Positions 23,712-31,758 of a stretch of DNA of 39,109 nucleotides are shown here, one piece after another. This DNA is from Clostridiales bacterium. Lineage in GTDB: Bacteria; Bacillota_A; Clostridia; Oscillospirales; Oscillospiraceae. A model generated the notes under the pieces. The model saw only the letters and a program-made list of their open reading frames with translations. It was not told the DNA's origin and made no database searches. The DNA lies in assembly GCA_014799485.1 (NCBI GenBank), contig JAAVHY010000030.1, positions 1-39,109 on the forward strand. The letters are read 5' to 3'. The translations under genes were made by a program, and so were the position numbers. Positions within the stretch are counted from its first letter, which is position 1. Each line of letters starts with the position of its first letter.

Positions 23712-25001
23712 TCAGGTCTCGGGCGCCTGCTCTCCGGCGGGCTCACCCTGCCGGGGATACGGGTTGGTGAGCTGCTCCCACAGGGTATTCACGTTTTCCA
23801 TGCAGATGAAGTAAATGCTGGTCATCATATTGTCCGGGATGCCCAGCTCTTCCGCCAGGACGGTGATGCGCTCCCAGTCCGCCGACTCATAGCTGAGCAC
23901 CAGCTCGTACAGCATGCCGCAGCGGCCCTCGCGCCTCAGCAGGGCGGCCTTGATCTCGTCCGCCACCGGCACCTCCGCCAGCAGATCCTCCATGGGGGCG
24001 TTGATGAGATAGTTCAGGGTGGAGAACATCCCCATCAAATAGGCCTCCGCCTTGGAGATGGGCATATTTTTGGCATAGTTCATCAGCTCGCTGCAGAAGT
24101 TGGCCCGCATGAAGGAGCGCTTCAGGAACTCCTCCGAGCCGGGGTCCAGCTCGTTCTCCGCGTTGCTGGCGCTGAGCAGGTAAATCCACTGCTTCAGCTG
24201 CCCCAGGCCCAGGGTCATGATGGCCTGGGTGATGGTGGTGGCCCGGTGGCGCAGGGCGAAATAGGCGGAGTTGACCATCTTCAGCAGGCCGAAGGTCAGG
24301 CTGGCGTCGGCGGCGATGAGCTGCTCGATCTCCTCCACGTTCGGCTCGTCCTTGGTGACGGCCACCATCAGCTGGAAAAAGTTGCTCTGGATATAGGCGC
24401 TGCTGTGGGCCCGGGTGGTGAGCTTGTCGGCCACATAGGGGCCCTCCAGCCCGTCCGCGCCCAGGATCACCGCCCGCTGGTAGACCTGGGGATCGTCGAT
24501 GTTGGTGACGATGCACTTGATGTTCATGCTGTGGGCGATTTCCACCGTGTTGCGGATGGTGATCTCGCTGGCGTTTTTGGCGTTGATTTTGATGAAGTGG
24601 ATGTCGTCCAGCAGGGCCAGATACCGGGGGGTGAACTGGAAATCGTTCACCGCGATGCGGTAGCCCTCCTTGGCGTAGTTCCGCACCAGGTGCATGGACA
24701 GGGGGTGGATGATCACCGCGTCGTCGATCTGGATGACCAGCTCATCCTTCTCAAAAAGCCGGGGCGTCTTCTTCATCAGCAGCATGGTGGTGAAGGTCAT
24801 GAAATTCAGCGTGCCCTTCAGCACCTTGGGGCTGTTATCGGTGAGAAAATTGTAGATGGTGTTGGCGGCGGCAAATTCCGCGCTGGAAGTAGAGCTGTCG
24901 CTGCTAAAAGCCTGATTGGCCCCGTGGTACAGGATCTCATACCCGATGGTGCTTCCCGCAGTGTCCCGGATGGGCTGCCGGACGATGTACTTGCCGCTCA
25001 T
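23712..25001 (-). CDS. Degenerate EAL plus HDOD domain protein (YuxH-like)
   Basis: The 429-residue product has an N-terminal EAL-like domain (about 1-200) and a C-terminal HDOD domain (about 205-400; EQLIAADASLTFGLLKMVNSA, then ITQAIMTLGLGQLKQWIYLL). The EAL signature reads YEIL (21-24) instead of E-A-L. The acidic metal ligands of active cyclic di-GMP phosphodiesterases are mostly missing (DFQF instead of DDFG), so enzyme activity is unlikely. YuxH/CdgJ-type relatives are linked to motility control. HDOD domains act as protein-interaction modules. The ATG at 25001 follows TAGGAGGCG. It is the last gene of the motility operon, 25 bases after cheV, and convergent with the ComFB-domain gene. 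Confidence 0.88.
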   Translation of the reverse strand: MSGKYIVRQPIRDTAGSTIGYEILYHGANQAFSSDSSTSSAEFAAANTIYNFLTDNSPKVLKGTLNFMTFTTMLLMKKTPRLFEKDELVIQIDDAVIIHPLSMHLVRNYAKEGYRIAVNDFQFTPRYLALLDDIHFIKINAKNASEITIRNTVEIAHSMNIKCIVTNIDDPQVYQRAVILGADGLEGPYVADKLTTRAHSSAYIQSNFFQLMVAVTKDEPNVEEIEQLIAADASLTFGLLKMVNSAYFALRHRATTITQAIMTLGLGQLKQWIYLLSASNAENELDPGSEEFLKRSFMRANFCSELMNYAKNMPISKAEAYLMGMFSTLNYLINAPMEDLLAEVPVADEIKAALLRREGRCGMLYELVLSYESADWERITVLAEELGIPDNMMTSIYFICMENVNTLWEQLTNPYPRQGEPAGEQAPET

Positions 25002-25026
25002 AGAAAACGCCTCCTAATTCCTGTCC

Positions 25027-25956
25027 TCAATTGCCCTGCTTGTCCTGCCGGATGAGGAGGTGGTCCATCACATCCACCAGGTGGCCGATCTCCGGCTTGG
25101 TGAGCTGCTCGTCCGCCCCCAGGTCCCTGCCCTTCCGGCGCATCTCCTCGCTGATGAGGGAGGAGAAGATGATGAGCGGGATCGGCTTGAAGCGGATGTT
25201 GTCCTTCACCAGCTTGGTCAGCCGGTGGCCGTCCATCTGGGGCATCTCAATATCGGTGATGATCAGGGCCACATCGTCGAACAGCTCCCGGTCGGGGGGC
25301 AGGGCGGAGAGGGCCTCCCACAGCTCCAGGCCGTTGGAGAACATCCGCAGGTTGACATAGTTGGCCTTGCGCAGGGAGTCCTCGATCATCTTGCTCAGCA
25401 GGATGGAGTCCTCCGCCACCCAGATGGGCTTGTCGTTGCGCTCCCGGGGGCCCAGGCCCTCCACCTCGGAGATCTGGATGGAGGTCTCCGGGGCGATCTC
25501 GGCCACGATGCGCTCGAAGTCCAGGATGGTGACCAGCTCGCCCTCGCACTGGGCGATGCCGGTGGCCACGCTCTCCGCGCCGCCGGACACAGTCTTGTCC
25601 GGCTTGGAGATGTCCGTCCAGGAGATGCGGCTGATACGGTCCACGGTGTGGACCCGGAAGGCGATGCACATCTTGTTGAAGTTGGTGATGATGAAAATGT
25701 CCTTCTCATCCTTGGGGCTCTCCTCCCCCAAGTACTTGGGCAGGTCCACCACCGTGATCACAGTGTCCCGGGGCTTAAAGATGCCCTCCACCGCCGTATG
25801 GGCGTGGGGCATGGGCTTCACCGGTTCGGAGATCATGATCTCCTTCACCTTGGCCACATTGATGCCGTACAGGTTGCCCCCAATGGTAAACTTCATGATT
25901 TCGATCTCGTTGGTGCCGGACTCCAGCAGGATGCCATGCTTATTGTCTTCCATCAT
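25027..25956 (-). CDS. cheV: Chemotaxis coupling/adaptation protein CheV
   Basis: CheV couples receptors to CheA and is itself phosphorylated to aid adaptation. The 309-residue product has an N-terminal CheW-like domain (FTIGGNLYGINVAKVKEIM, then GIFKPRDTVITVVDLPKYL) and a C-terminal receiver domain. The receiver has an acidic start (WVAEDS), the phosphoacceptor in LIITDIEMPQMDG, and Lys in LTKPEIG. A GTG at 25965 opens the frame, but GGGAG at 25969-25965 is spaced for the ATG at 25956. It follows cheD by 31 bases. With CheC and CheD it completes the Bacillus-type adaptation set beside CheR/CheB. Confidence 0.96.
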   Translation of the reverse strand: MMEDNKHGILLESGTNEIEIMKFTIGGNLYGINVAKVKEIMISEPVKPMPHAHTAVEGIFKPRDTVITVVDLPKYLGEESPKDEKDIFIITNFNKMCIAFRVHTVDRISRISWTDISKPDKTVSGGAESVATGIAQCEGELVTILDFERIVAEIAPETSIQISEVEGLGPRERNDKPIWVAEDSILLSKMIEDSLRKANYVNLRMFSNGLELWEALSALPPDRELFDDVALIITDIEMPQMDGHRLTKLVKDNIRFKPIPLIIFSSLISEEMRRKGRDLGADEQLTKPEIGHLVDVMDHLLIRQDKQGN

Positions 25957-25987
25957 TTCCAACACTCCCTTTTCATCTTGTACGCTG

Positions 25988-26470
25988 CTAAATGATCAGC
26001 TCCTGGCGGCCGTAGCAGCGCACGCAGCCCAAACCGCTGTTCACGTCGAAGAGCAGGGTCCGAGCCACCGACCCGCCCACATCCTCCTTCAGCAGGTGGA
26101 TGCCCTCTTTTTTCAGGTTGAGTTTCACGCTTTCGATGTTCCGCTGGCCGATGTTGCCCAGGGAGCCGGTGCCGTCCTTGAACATCATGGCCCCGCCGGC
26201 GATCTTGGCGGTGATCCTGGCGCGGCTGGCGCCCATGGCCTCCATCTGCTTCAAAGTCTCCTTGATCCCGGTGTCGGCATACTTCATCGTGTTTTTGCGC
26301 CCAGCTTCCATATTGACTGGCAGCATGATATGGATCAAAGCCCCCAGCTTAAGGAGCGGGTCGTGCAGGCAGATGCCGATACAGGACCCCAGCGCGTAGG
26401 TGACCAACATACCCTGTCCTTTGGCCATCTTCATGTCCGCAATGCCGATCGTGATCTTATCGTCAGCCAT
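25988..26470 (-). CDS. cheD: Chemoreceptor glutamine deamidase CheD
   Basis: CheD deamidates receptor glutamines and binds CheC, stimulating its CheY-P phosphatase activity. The 160-residue product shows the family core, with catalytic C30 in ALGSCIGICLHD and H47 in GALIHIMLP. Further on are KIAGGAMMF and IGQRNIESVK, then the GGSVARTLLFDVNSG segment. The start overlaps the cheC stop by 8 bases, so CheC and CheD are translationally coupled, matching their 1:1 complex in other organisms. Confidence 0.97.
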   Translation of the reverse strand: MADDKITIGIADMKMAKGQGMLVTYALGSCIGICLHDPLLKLGALIHIMLPVNMEAGRKNTMKYADTGIKETLKQMEAMGASRARITAKIAGGAMMFKDGTGSLGNIGQRNIESVKLNLKKEGIHLLKEDVGGSVARTLLFDVNSGLGCVRCYGRQELII

Positions 26471-27089
26471 CGCTTACGCCCAGCTTCCGTAACAAAGCAT
26501 TCAAGGACCGAAGGTCCGGGGACATCAGCAGGCGGCAGGGAACCTGCTTGTTGTCGCACACAAAATTTCCGCCGATGGTCATGATATAGTCGGACTGTCC
26601 GCCGTACTCAGCCATGGGCACGGCCAGGATGGCCCCTTGCATATCCACCGTGAAGGCGGGCACGGTGAGGTTGATCTCCATACCGGACAGGCCGCTCAGC
26701 GCGTTGATGAAGGTGGAGATCATGATGTTGCCCACTTCCACCAGGGCGGAGTGCTCCATCTCGGTGAGTTCGCTGTAGTCCCCCACCGTCTTGTCCATCA
26801 TGCTCTCCAGCACGATGTTGACGAATTCCAGCGGCTGCACCGACAGCATAATGCCGGTGAGATGCCCGCTGAGCTTCACCAGCACGCCGGCGGTAATCTC
26901 CTCCGGGCCGCCGATCCACTCGATGGCCTCGTTGTAGCCCATGATGCGCACCTCTGGCAGCGTGATGCGCACCTCCCGGCCCAGCATCTGGGACAGGGCG
27001 GTGGCCGCGTTGCCGGTGCCCATGCTGCCGATCTCCCGGAGCGTGTCCAGCTCCAGCGAGTTCAGCTCGTCGTAGTTCTTGATCGACAT
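26463..27089 (-). CDS. cheC: CheY-P phosphatase CheC
   Basis: CheC dephosphorylates CheY-P and is regulated by CheD. The 208-residue product has the two pseudo-symmetric CheC active-site helices, LREIGSMGTGNAATALSQ near the start and HSALVEVGNIMISTFINAL in the middle. Both carry the Glu and Asn of the E-x-x-x-N phosphatase motif. The intervening strands (ITAGVLVKLSGHLTGIML) are typical. AGGAGGG precedes the ATG at 27089. FliY at 35539-37002 carries a related domain, so the cell has at least two CheY-P phosphatase candidates. Confidence 0.95.
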   Translation of the reverse strand: MSIKNYDELNSLELDTLREIGSMGTGNAATALSQMLGREVRITLPEVRIMGYNEAIEWIGGPEEITAGVLVKLSGHLTGIMLSVQPLEFVNIVLESMMDKTVGDYSELTEMEHSALVEVGNIMISTFINALSGLSGMEINLTVPAFTVDMQGAILAVPMAEYGGQSDYIMTIGGNFVCDNKQVPCRLLMSPDLRSLNALLRKLGVSDG

Positions 27090-27106
27090 TCAATTCCCTC
27101 CTATCA

Positions 27107-27865
27107 TCAACTGCGAAGATTGTTGATGGTGTTCTCTATTTCATCGGAGGTCTGCACCATCTTCAGCGCCATGCCATAGGCCCGCTGGGACTCGATGACC
27201 TTGGTATACTCCTCAGCCAGATCGGCGTTGGAGCCTTCCAGCACCCCCTGGCGCAGGGTGCCGGTGCCGTACCACAGCCCCCCGTTCTTGTCGACGGGCA
27301 GGTAGCGGGTGTCGTCCAACTGGGTCATACCGTTGTAGTTTGGGTAGTCGAAGATGCCGATGGGCAGCTTCTGGGTGGGGTCGGTGACCTCGATCAGCCC
27401 GCCCGCCTCACTGAGCACGAAGCGGCCCTCGCCGTCCCCCAGGCAGAAAATCGTCTCCGTAACGGGCTGGCCGTTCTCGTCCACCTGTCCGGTGCCGCGC
27501 TGGTACTGGGACATCATGAAGGCGCCGTTGCGGGTATAGCTCACCTCGCCGGTGGCCAGATCCACCAGGGCGAAGAAGCCGTCCCCCTCGATCATGTAGT
27601 CCAGGCTGCGGCCATTGTCCTCCACCGGCCCCTGGGCGAAATTGGTGGAGGTCATCAGCAGCCGGGTGCCCACGCCCATGGGCAGCTGCGTATTATCCTC
27701 GCCGTTCAGCGCGCCCCGGTGGTTCTGATACATCAGGGCGGTGAAATCCGTCCGGTCGGCCTTGAATCCCACGGTGTTCAGGTTGGCGATGTTGTCGCCA
27801 ATGATGTTCATCCGCCGCTGCTGCATCTGCGCGCCCACGGCGCCGATATAAAAGGATTGGTTCAT
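27107..27865 (-). CDS. flgG: Flagellar rod protein FlgG/FlhP type
   Basis: This axial protein of the flagellar rod has 252 residues. It has the N-terminal rod motif MQQRRMNIIGDNIANLNTVGFK and the central MIEGDGFFALVD strand typical of FlgG/FlgF. The C-terminal helix is LAEEYTKVIESQRAYGMALKM, where the family has the YTxxIxxQRAY pattern. In Bacillota two such genes, flhO and flhP, occur as a pair near sigD, and this second copy corresponds to FlhP. The symbol flgG is given for its family, not to claim it as the only distal-rod gene. Co-directional with the upstream paralogue, 18 bases apart. Confidence 0.9.
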   Translation of the reverse strand: MNQSFYIGAVGAQMQQRRMNIIGDNIANLNTVGFKADRTDFTALMYQNHRGALNGEDNTQLPMGVGTRLLMTSTNFAQGPVEDNGRSLDYMIEGDGFFALVDLATGEVSYTRNGAFMMSQYQRGTGQVDENGQPVTETIFCLGDGEGRFVLSEAGGLIEVTDPTQKLPIGIFDYPNYNGMTQLDDTRYLPVDKNGGLWYGTGTLRQGVLEGSNADLAEEYTKVIESQRAYGMALKMVQTSDEIENTINNLRS

Positions 27866-27883
27866 CTTATCCTGTCACCTCTC

Positions 27884-28636
27884 TTACATCCGTCCGATGT
27901 CGCTGGCGGAATGGGCCATGACCTCGTCGTATATCTTGGTCACCGAGGCCGCGCTCTGCAGGGCCCGCTGGCAGGTGAGCATATCGGTCATCTGCCGGAT
28001 CATGTCCACGTTGGAGCGCTCCAGATACTTCCACAGGATCTGGGGGGTCTCCATGGCTTCCGCCCCTTCCCCGGTGAAGAAGCCCGCGTCGTTGTACTCC
28101 AGCTGCTCCACATCCTCGAAGCGGTACACGCCCAGCTGGCCCAGGTTGTACCCCTCGTCCTTCTGCCTGATGTTGCCCAGGCCGTCCACGTCCAGCTTGT
28201 CGGTCCTCAGCAGGATGGTCTGGCCATTGGGGTCCAGCACCCGGCCCACGCCGGGGAAGCAGAGGTAGCCCTCGTCGTCCAGGGAGAAGCTGCCCGCCCG
28301 GGTGTAGACGATGTCCCCGCCCTCCCGCTGGATGGCGAAGAACCCCTCGCCCATGATGGCGAAGTCCAGGGGGATCTCGGTAGGCTCCGGGATGCCCTGG
28401 TCGTGGACCACATAGATTTCGCTGTTGGCCCGGATATAGCTCTGGCGGCCGATGTCGGTGTACTCCTTCTCCTTGTTGCCCACCCGGGTGTACATCACAT
28501 CGTCAAAGGTGGTGGCGGTGTAGCGGCTCTCTTTGAAGCCCGCGGTGGAGATGTTGACCATGTTGTTGCCCACCACATTCAGGTGGCGCTGCTGGGTCAG
28601 CATCCCGGAGGTGAGGTTATAAAAGCCTTTAAACAT
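27884..28636 (-). CDS. flgF: Flagellar rod protein FlgF/FlhO type
   Basis: This 250-residue rod protein is paralogous to the next gene. It has the N-terminal LTQQRHLNVVGNNMVNISTAGFK motif region, the central FAIMGEGFFAIQREGG strand, and the C-terminal helix VDMIRQMTDMLTCQRALQSAA. The last differs from FlgG by a TCQRALQ sequence, in line with FlgF/FlhO. It begins only 6 bases after the fliA stop, with a weak Shine-Dalgarno (AGAAGG) inside the end of fliA. Position right after the sigma gene matches flhO in Bacillus. Confidence 0.9.
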   Translation of the reverse strand: MFKGFYNLTSGMLTQQRHLNVVGNNMVNISTAGFKESRYTATTFDDVMYTRVGNKEKEYTDIGRQSYIRANSEIYVVHDQGIPEPTEIPLDFAIMGEGFFAIQREGGDIVYTRAGSFSLDDEGYLCFPGVGRVLDPNGQTILLRTDKLDVDGLGNIRQKDEGYNLGQLGVYRFEDVEQLEYNDAGFFTGEGAEAMETPQILWKYLERSNVDMIRQMTDMLTCQRALQSAASVTKIYDEVMAHSASDIGRM

Positions 28637-28642
28637 CTTTCA

Positions 28643-29479
28643 TCATGCCTTCTTCCGCTTTTTCGAGGTTTTCTGGGGGGCTTCACTGTTCATGTACGCG
28701 CCCATGTGCTCCCGCAGCTTCTGGATGGCCCGGGAGTGGATCTGGGAGATGCGGGGCTCGCTCACCCCCATGACCTGGGCGATCTCCTTCATGTGGAGGT
28801 TTTTCTCATAGTAGAGGGACAGCACGATCTGCTCGTTTTCCTGGAGGGCCGCGACGCCTTGGGCCAGGGTCTGCTGGAGCTCCTGGTCCTCCAGCACGGT
28901 CTCCGGCTGAATGGTGGGGTCCTCGGAGGAAACCTCGAAGCGGTAGCCCTCCAGGTCCCTGGCGTCCATCAGCGCGTCCAGGGACAGGGTGTTGCTCAGC
29001 GCCACCCGGGCGGCCTCCTTCTGGTACTTGTCGGTGGAGATGCCCAGCCGTCCGGCCACCTCGTTGTCGGTGGGGAAGCGCCCCAGCTCGTTGGCCAGGT
29101 TGGACACGGCGGCGTCGATCTCCTTGGCCCGCTGCCGGATATTCCTGGGCAGCCAATCCTGCTTCCGGGCCAGGTCGATGACCATCCCCCGGATGCGCTT
29201 GGCCACGTAGGTCTCGAATTTGATGCCCTTGTCCGGGTCGAACTTGTCGATGGAGTTAAGCAAGGTGAGGATGCCCTCGCTGACGATGTCGTCCACCTGG
29301 GCGAAGCTGCTGTACACGCCGCGGATCTGCAGCGCCGCGCTTTTGATGAGCCCTTCGTACCGCAGCACCAGGGGCCACTTCAGCGCCTCGTCCTCCGTCT
29401 GCTTATAGAGGGCCAGCAGCTCCGGGGTGGGCATGGCCTCGATCTCCTCAGGCGTGAATCGCAGGGTGGCCGTACTCAT
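28643..29479 (-). CDS. fliA: Flagellar sigma factor FliA/SigD (sigma-28)
   Basis: This alternative sigma factor drives late flagellar and chemotaxis genes. The 278-residue product has region 2 (DIVSEGILTLLNSIDKFDPD, KFETYVAKRIRGMVID), region 3 (ELGRFPTDNEVAGRLGIS) and region 4 with a helix-turn-helix (MKEIAQVMGVSEPRISQIHS), all of the FliA/WhiG type. It ends in a basic KTSKKRKKA tail. Its ATG overlaps the flhA stop by 4 bases. In most Bacillota flhF and flhG stand between flhA and the che genes/sigD; here they are absent. Antagonist FlgM is encoded at 4106-4414, and two candidate SigD promoters occur in the window. Confidence 0.96.
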   Translation of the reverse strand: MSTATLRFTPEEIEAMPTPELLALYKQTEDEALKWPLVLRYEGLIKSAALQIRGVYSSFAQVDDIVSEGILTLLNSIDKFDPDKGIKFETYVAKRIRGMVIDLARKQDWLPRNIRQRAKEIDAAVSNLANELGRFPTDNEVAGRLGISTDKYQKEAARVALSNTLSLDALMDARDLEGYRFEVSSEDPTIQPETVLEDQELQQTLAQGVAALQENEQIVLSLYYEKNLHMKEIAQVMGVSEPRISQIHSRAIQKLREHMGAYMNSEAPQKTSKKRKKA

Positions 29480-31581
29480 GTACCCACCGCCCTTCGCTGG
29501 ACCTGGGCCGCCGTCTGGTCGGTGATGTTGCCCAGGGCCTGGATCTGCACGGTATTGGTGATCTCATTGAAGGACAGCACATAGACGTGGGGATAGAATT
29601 GGGTGATCATCCGGCTGAAGTAGCCCCGGATCACCTGGCTGACCAGGATGACCGGCGTCTGGGACAGGTCGTTGAATTTCTTGAGGTGCTCCGCCATCTG
29701 GGTGATGATGGTCTGCATCAGGTCGGGGCCCATGGCCAGGTACACGCCCTGCTCGTTGCGGGTAAGGGACGAGATGATCTTCTTCTCCACCTCGGCGTCC
29801 AGGGTGATGACCCGCAGCTGCCCGTCCTCGCAGAAGCGCCTCGTGATGGTCCGGGCCAGGGCGCCGCGCACCTGTTCGGTGGTCATGTCCAGATCCCGCC
29901 CCTGGGAGAAGGCGTCGGCGGCGGTCTCCACGATGGTGGCCAGATCCTTGATGGGCACCCCTTCCTGGAGGAGGTTGCGCAGCAGCTTTTCCAGCTTGGA
30001 GTAGGGGATGATGGCGGGGACCGCCTCCTCCACCAGCTCCGGGGAGGACTGCTTCAGGTTCTCCACCAGGCGGATGGTCTCCGCCCGGTCAAGCAGCTCG
30101 TAAGCGTGCTTCTTCACCGTCTCCGCCAGGTGGGTCAGCATGACGGACAGCGGGTCGATGACGTTGTAACCGTAGATCTCCGCCATCTCCTTGTTCTCCG
30201 GCAGGATCCACCGGGAGGGGATGCCGTAGGCGGGCTCGATGGTCTCGATGCCGTCGATCTCCCCCAGGGGGTTGGGCGGCTCCAGGGCCAGGTAGTAGTC
30301 CACCAGGATCTCGCCCTGGGCCACCACCTCGCCCTTGATGCGGATGGAATACTGGTTCGTGCCCAGGGTGGAGCCGTCGTGCAGGCGGATGGCGGGGATG
30401 ACGAAGCCCATATCCTGGGCGTACTGCCGCCGGAAAATGACGATGCGGCTGGTGAGCTTTCCGCCGTGCCTGTCATCCACCAAGGGGATCAGGCTGTAGC
30501 CGAACTCCATCTCCACCGGCTCCACCGACAGCAGGGTGTATACGTTGTTGATGTCCCGATAGTAATCGCTCTCGCTGGGGGCGGCCAGCTCGGCGGGCTC
30601 GGCCGGGGCCTGGGCGGCTGCCGCCTCCGCTTTGCTCTGGGCCTCCATCTGCCGGATGAGGAAGAAGCCCCCGCCCAGCAGCGCCGCGCCGCCCACCAGC
30701 AGCGGCACGGTGGGCGTGTTGGGAATGGCGCCCAGGATCAGCAGGATGACGCCGGTGGTCATGATGGCCCGGGGCTGGGCCTTGAACTGGCTCATCACGT
30801 CCACGTTCAGGCTGCCGTCGGACACGGAACGGGTGACGATCATGCCCGTGGCGGTGGAGATCATCAGGGACGGGATCTGGGACACCAGGCCGTCGCCGAT
30901 GGTGAGGATGCAGTACTGCTGCATCACGTCGCCGATGCTGCCGCCTTTGATCACCATGCCGATGATGATACCGCCCACCAGGTTGATGATGGTGATGATG
31001 ATGGACATGGTGGAGTCGCCCTTGACGATTTTGGTGGCGCCGTCCATGGCGCCGTAGAAGTCGGCCTCTTTTTGAATCTTCTCACGGCGGATGCGGGCGG
31101 TCTGCTCGTCAATGAGGCCGGAGGACAGGTCGGCGTCGATGGCCATCTGCTTGCCGGGCATGGCGTCCAGGGTGAACCGGGCCGCCACCTCGGACACGCG
31201 CTCCGCGCCCTTGGTGATGACGATGAGCTGCACCAGCACGATGATGAAGAAGATCACGAAGCCCACCACGATGTCGCCCTGGGTGACCAGCTGCCCGAAC
31301 CGCTCGATGACCTCGCCGGGGTAGCCGGTGGTGAGGATCATACGGGTACTGGACACGTTCATGCCCAGGCGGAACAGCGTCGTGATCAGCAGCAAAGAGG
31401 GGAAGATGGAGAAATCCAGCGCCTCCGAGATGTTCATGGTGATCATCAGGATCATGATGGACAGCCCGATGTTGATGATGAGCAGGATGTCCAGGATCAC
31501 AGGGGGCAGCGGGATGAACAGGAACAGGACCACGACCACCACGAATAGCGCTATGACATTGTCCAAAATGCGTTTGAGCAC
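29476..31581 (-). CDS. flhA: Flagellar export gate protein FlhA
   Basis: FlhA forms the nonameric export gate and the cytoplasmic docking ring for chaperone-substrate complexes. The 701-residue product has about eight N-terminal membrane segments. The conserved FHIPEP-type signature region includes RLGMNVSSTRMILT and FTLDAMPGKQMAIDADL. A large C-terminal cytoplasmic domain starts at about residue 340. Length is typical. The GTG start at 31581 follows GGAGG. It is separated from flhB by 177 bases of palindromic sequence and coupled to fliA by a 4-base overlap. Confidence 0.97.
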   Translation of the reverse strand: MLKRILDNVIALFVVVVVLFLFIPLPPVILDILLIINIGLSIMILMITMNISEALDFSIFPSLLLITTLFRLGMNVSSTRMILTTGYPGEVIERFGQLVTQGDIVVGFVIFFIIVLVQLIVITKGAERVSEVAARFTLDAMPGKQMAIDADLSSGLIDEQTARIRREKIQKEADFYGAMDGATKIVKGDSTMSIIITIINLVGGIIIGMVIKGGSIGDVMQQYCILTIGDGLVSQIPSLMISTATGMIVTRSVSDGSLNVDVMSQFKAQPRAIMTTGVILLILGAIPNTPTVPLLVGGAALLGGGFFLIRQMEAQSKAEAAAAQAPAEPAELAAPSESDYYRDINNVYTLLSVEPVEMEFGYSLIPLVDDRHGGKLTSRIVIFRRQYAQDMGFVIPAIRLHDGSTLGTNQYSIRIKGEVVAQGEILVDYYLALEPPNPLGEIDGIETIEPAYGIPSRWILPENKEMAEIYGYNVIDPLSVMLTHLAETVKKHAYELLDRAETIRLVENLKQSSPELVEEAVPAIIPYSKLEKLLRNLLQEGVPIKDLATIVETAADAFSQGRDLDMTTEQVRGALARTITRRFCEDGQLRVITLDAEVEKKIISSLTRNEQGVYLAMGPDLMQTIITQMAEHLKKFNDLSQTPVILVSQVIRGYFSRMITQFYPHVYVLSFNEITNTVQIQALGNITDQTAAQVQRRAVGT

Positions 31582-31623
31582 GGGTGATCTTACCTCCTCG
31601 TCGCCGCAAGCTTCATATCTCTC

Positions 31624-31733
31624 GCTTTCGCCCGCGGCGAAAGCTCACTCATTGCGCTGCGGCTCCTCTCCCCACGAAAGCTGAGGGGCGCTTTCGCGGG
31701 GGCCCCAGTAGCACGGCTTTGCGGGGGCCCCAG
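31624..31733. repeat. Palindromic, repeat-rich intergenic element between flhB and flhA
   Basis: This stretch contains a perfect 9-bp inverted repeat (GCTTTCGCC / GGCGAAAGC, 31624-31644). A second inverted repeat with the same arms (CGAAAGC / GCTTTCG, 31675-31696) follows. A direct repeat CTTT(C)GCGGGGGCCCCAG occurs at 31691-31708 and 31717-31733. No open frame or T-run terminator is evident. It looks like a dispersed intergenic repeat of the REP/MITE kind, but other copies cannot be checked here. It fills most of the 31582-31758 gap. Confidence 0.55.
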
Positions 31734-31758
31734 GTCTTTTGCGATGGCCCAAAGGGCC

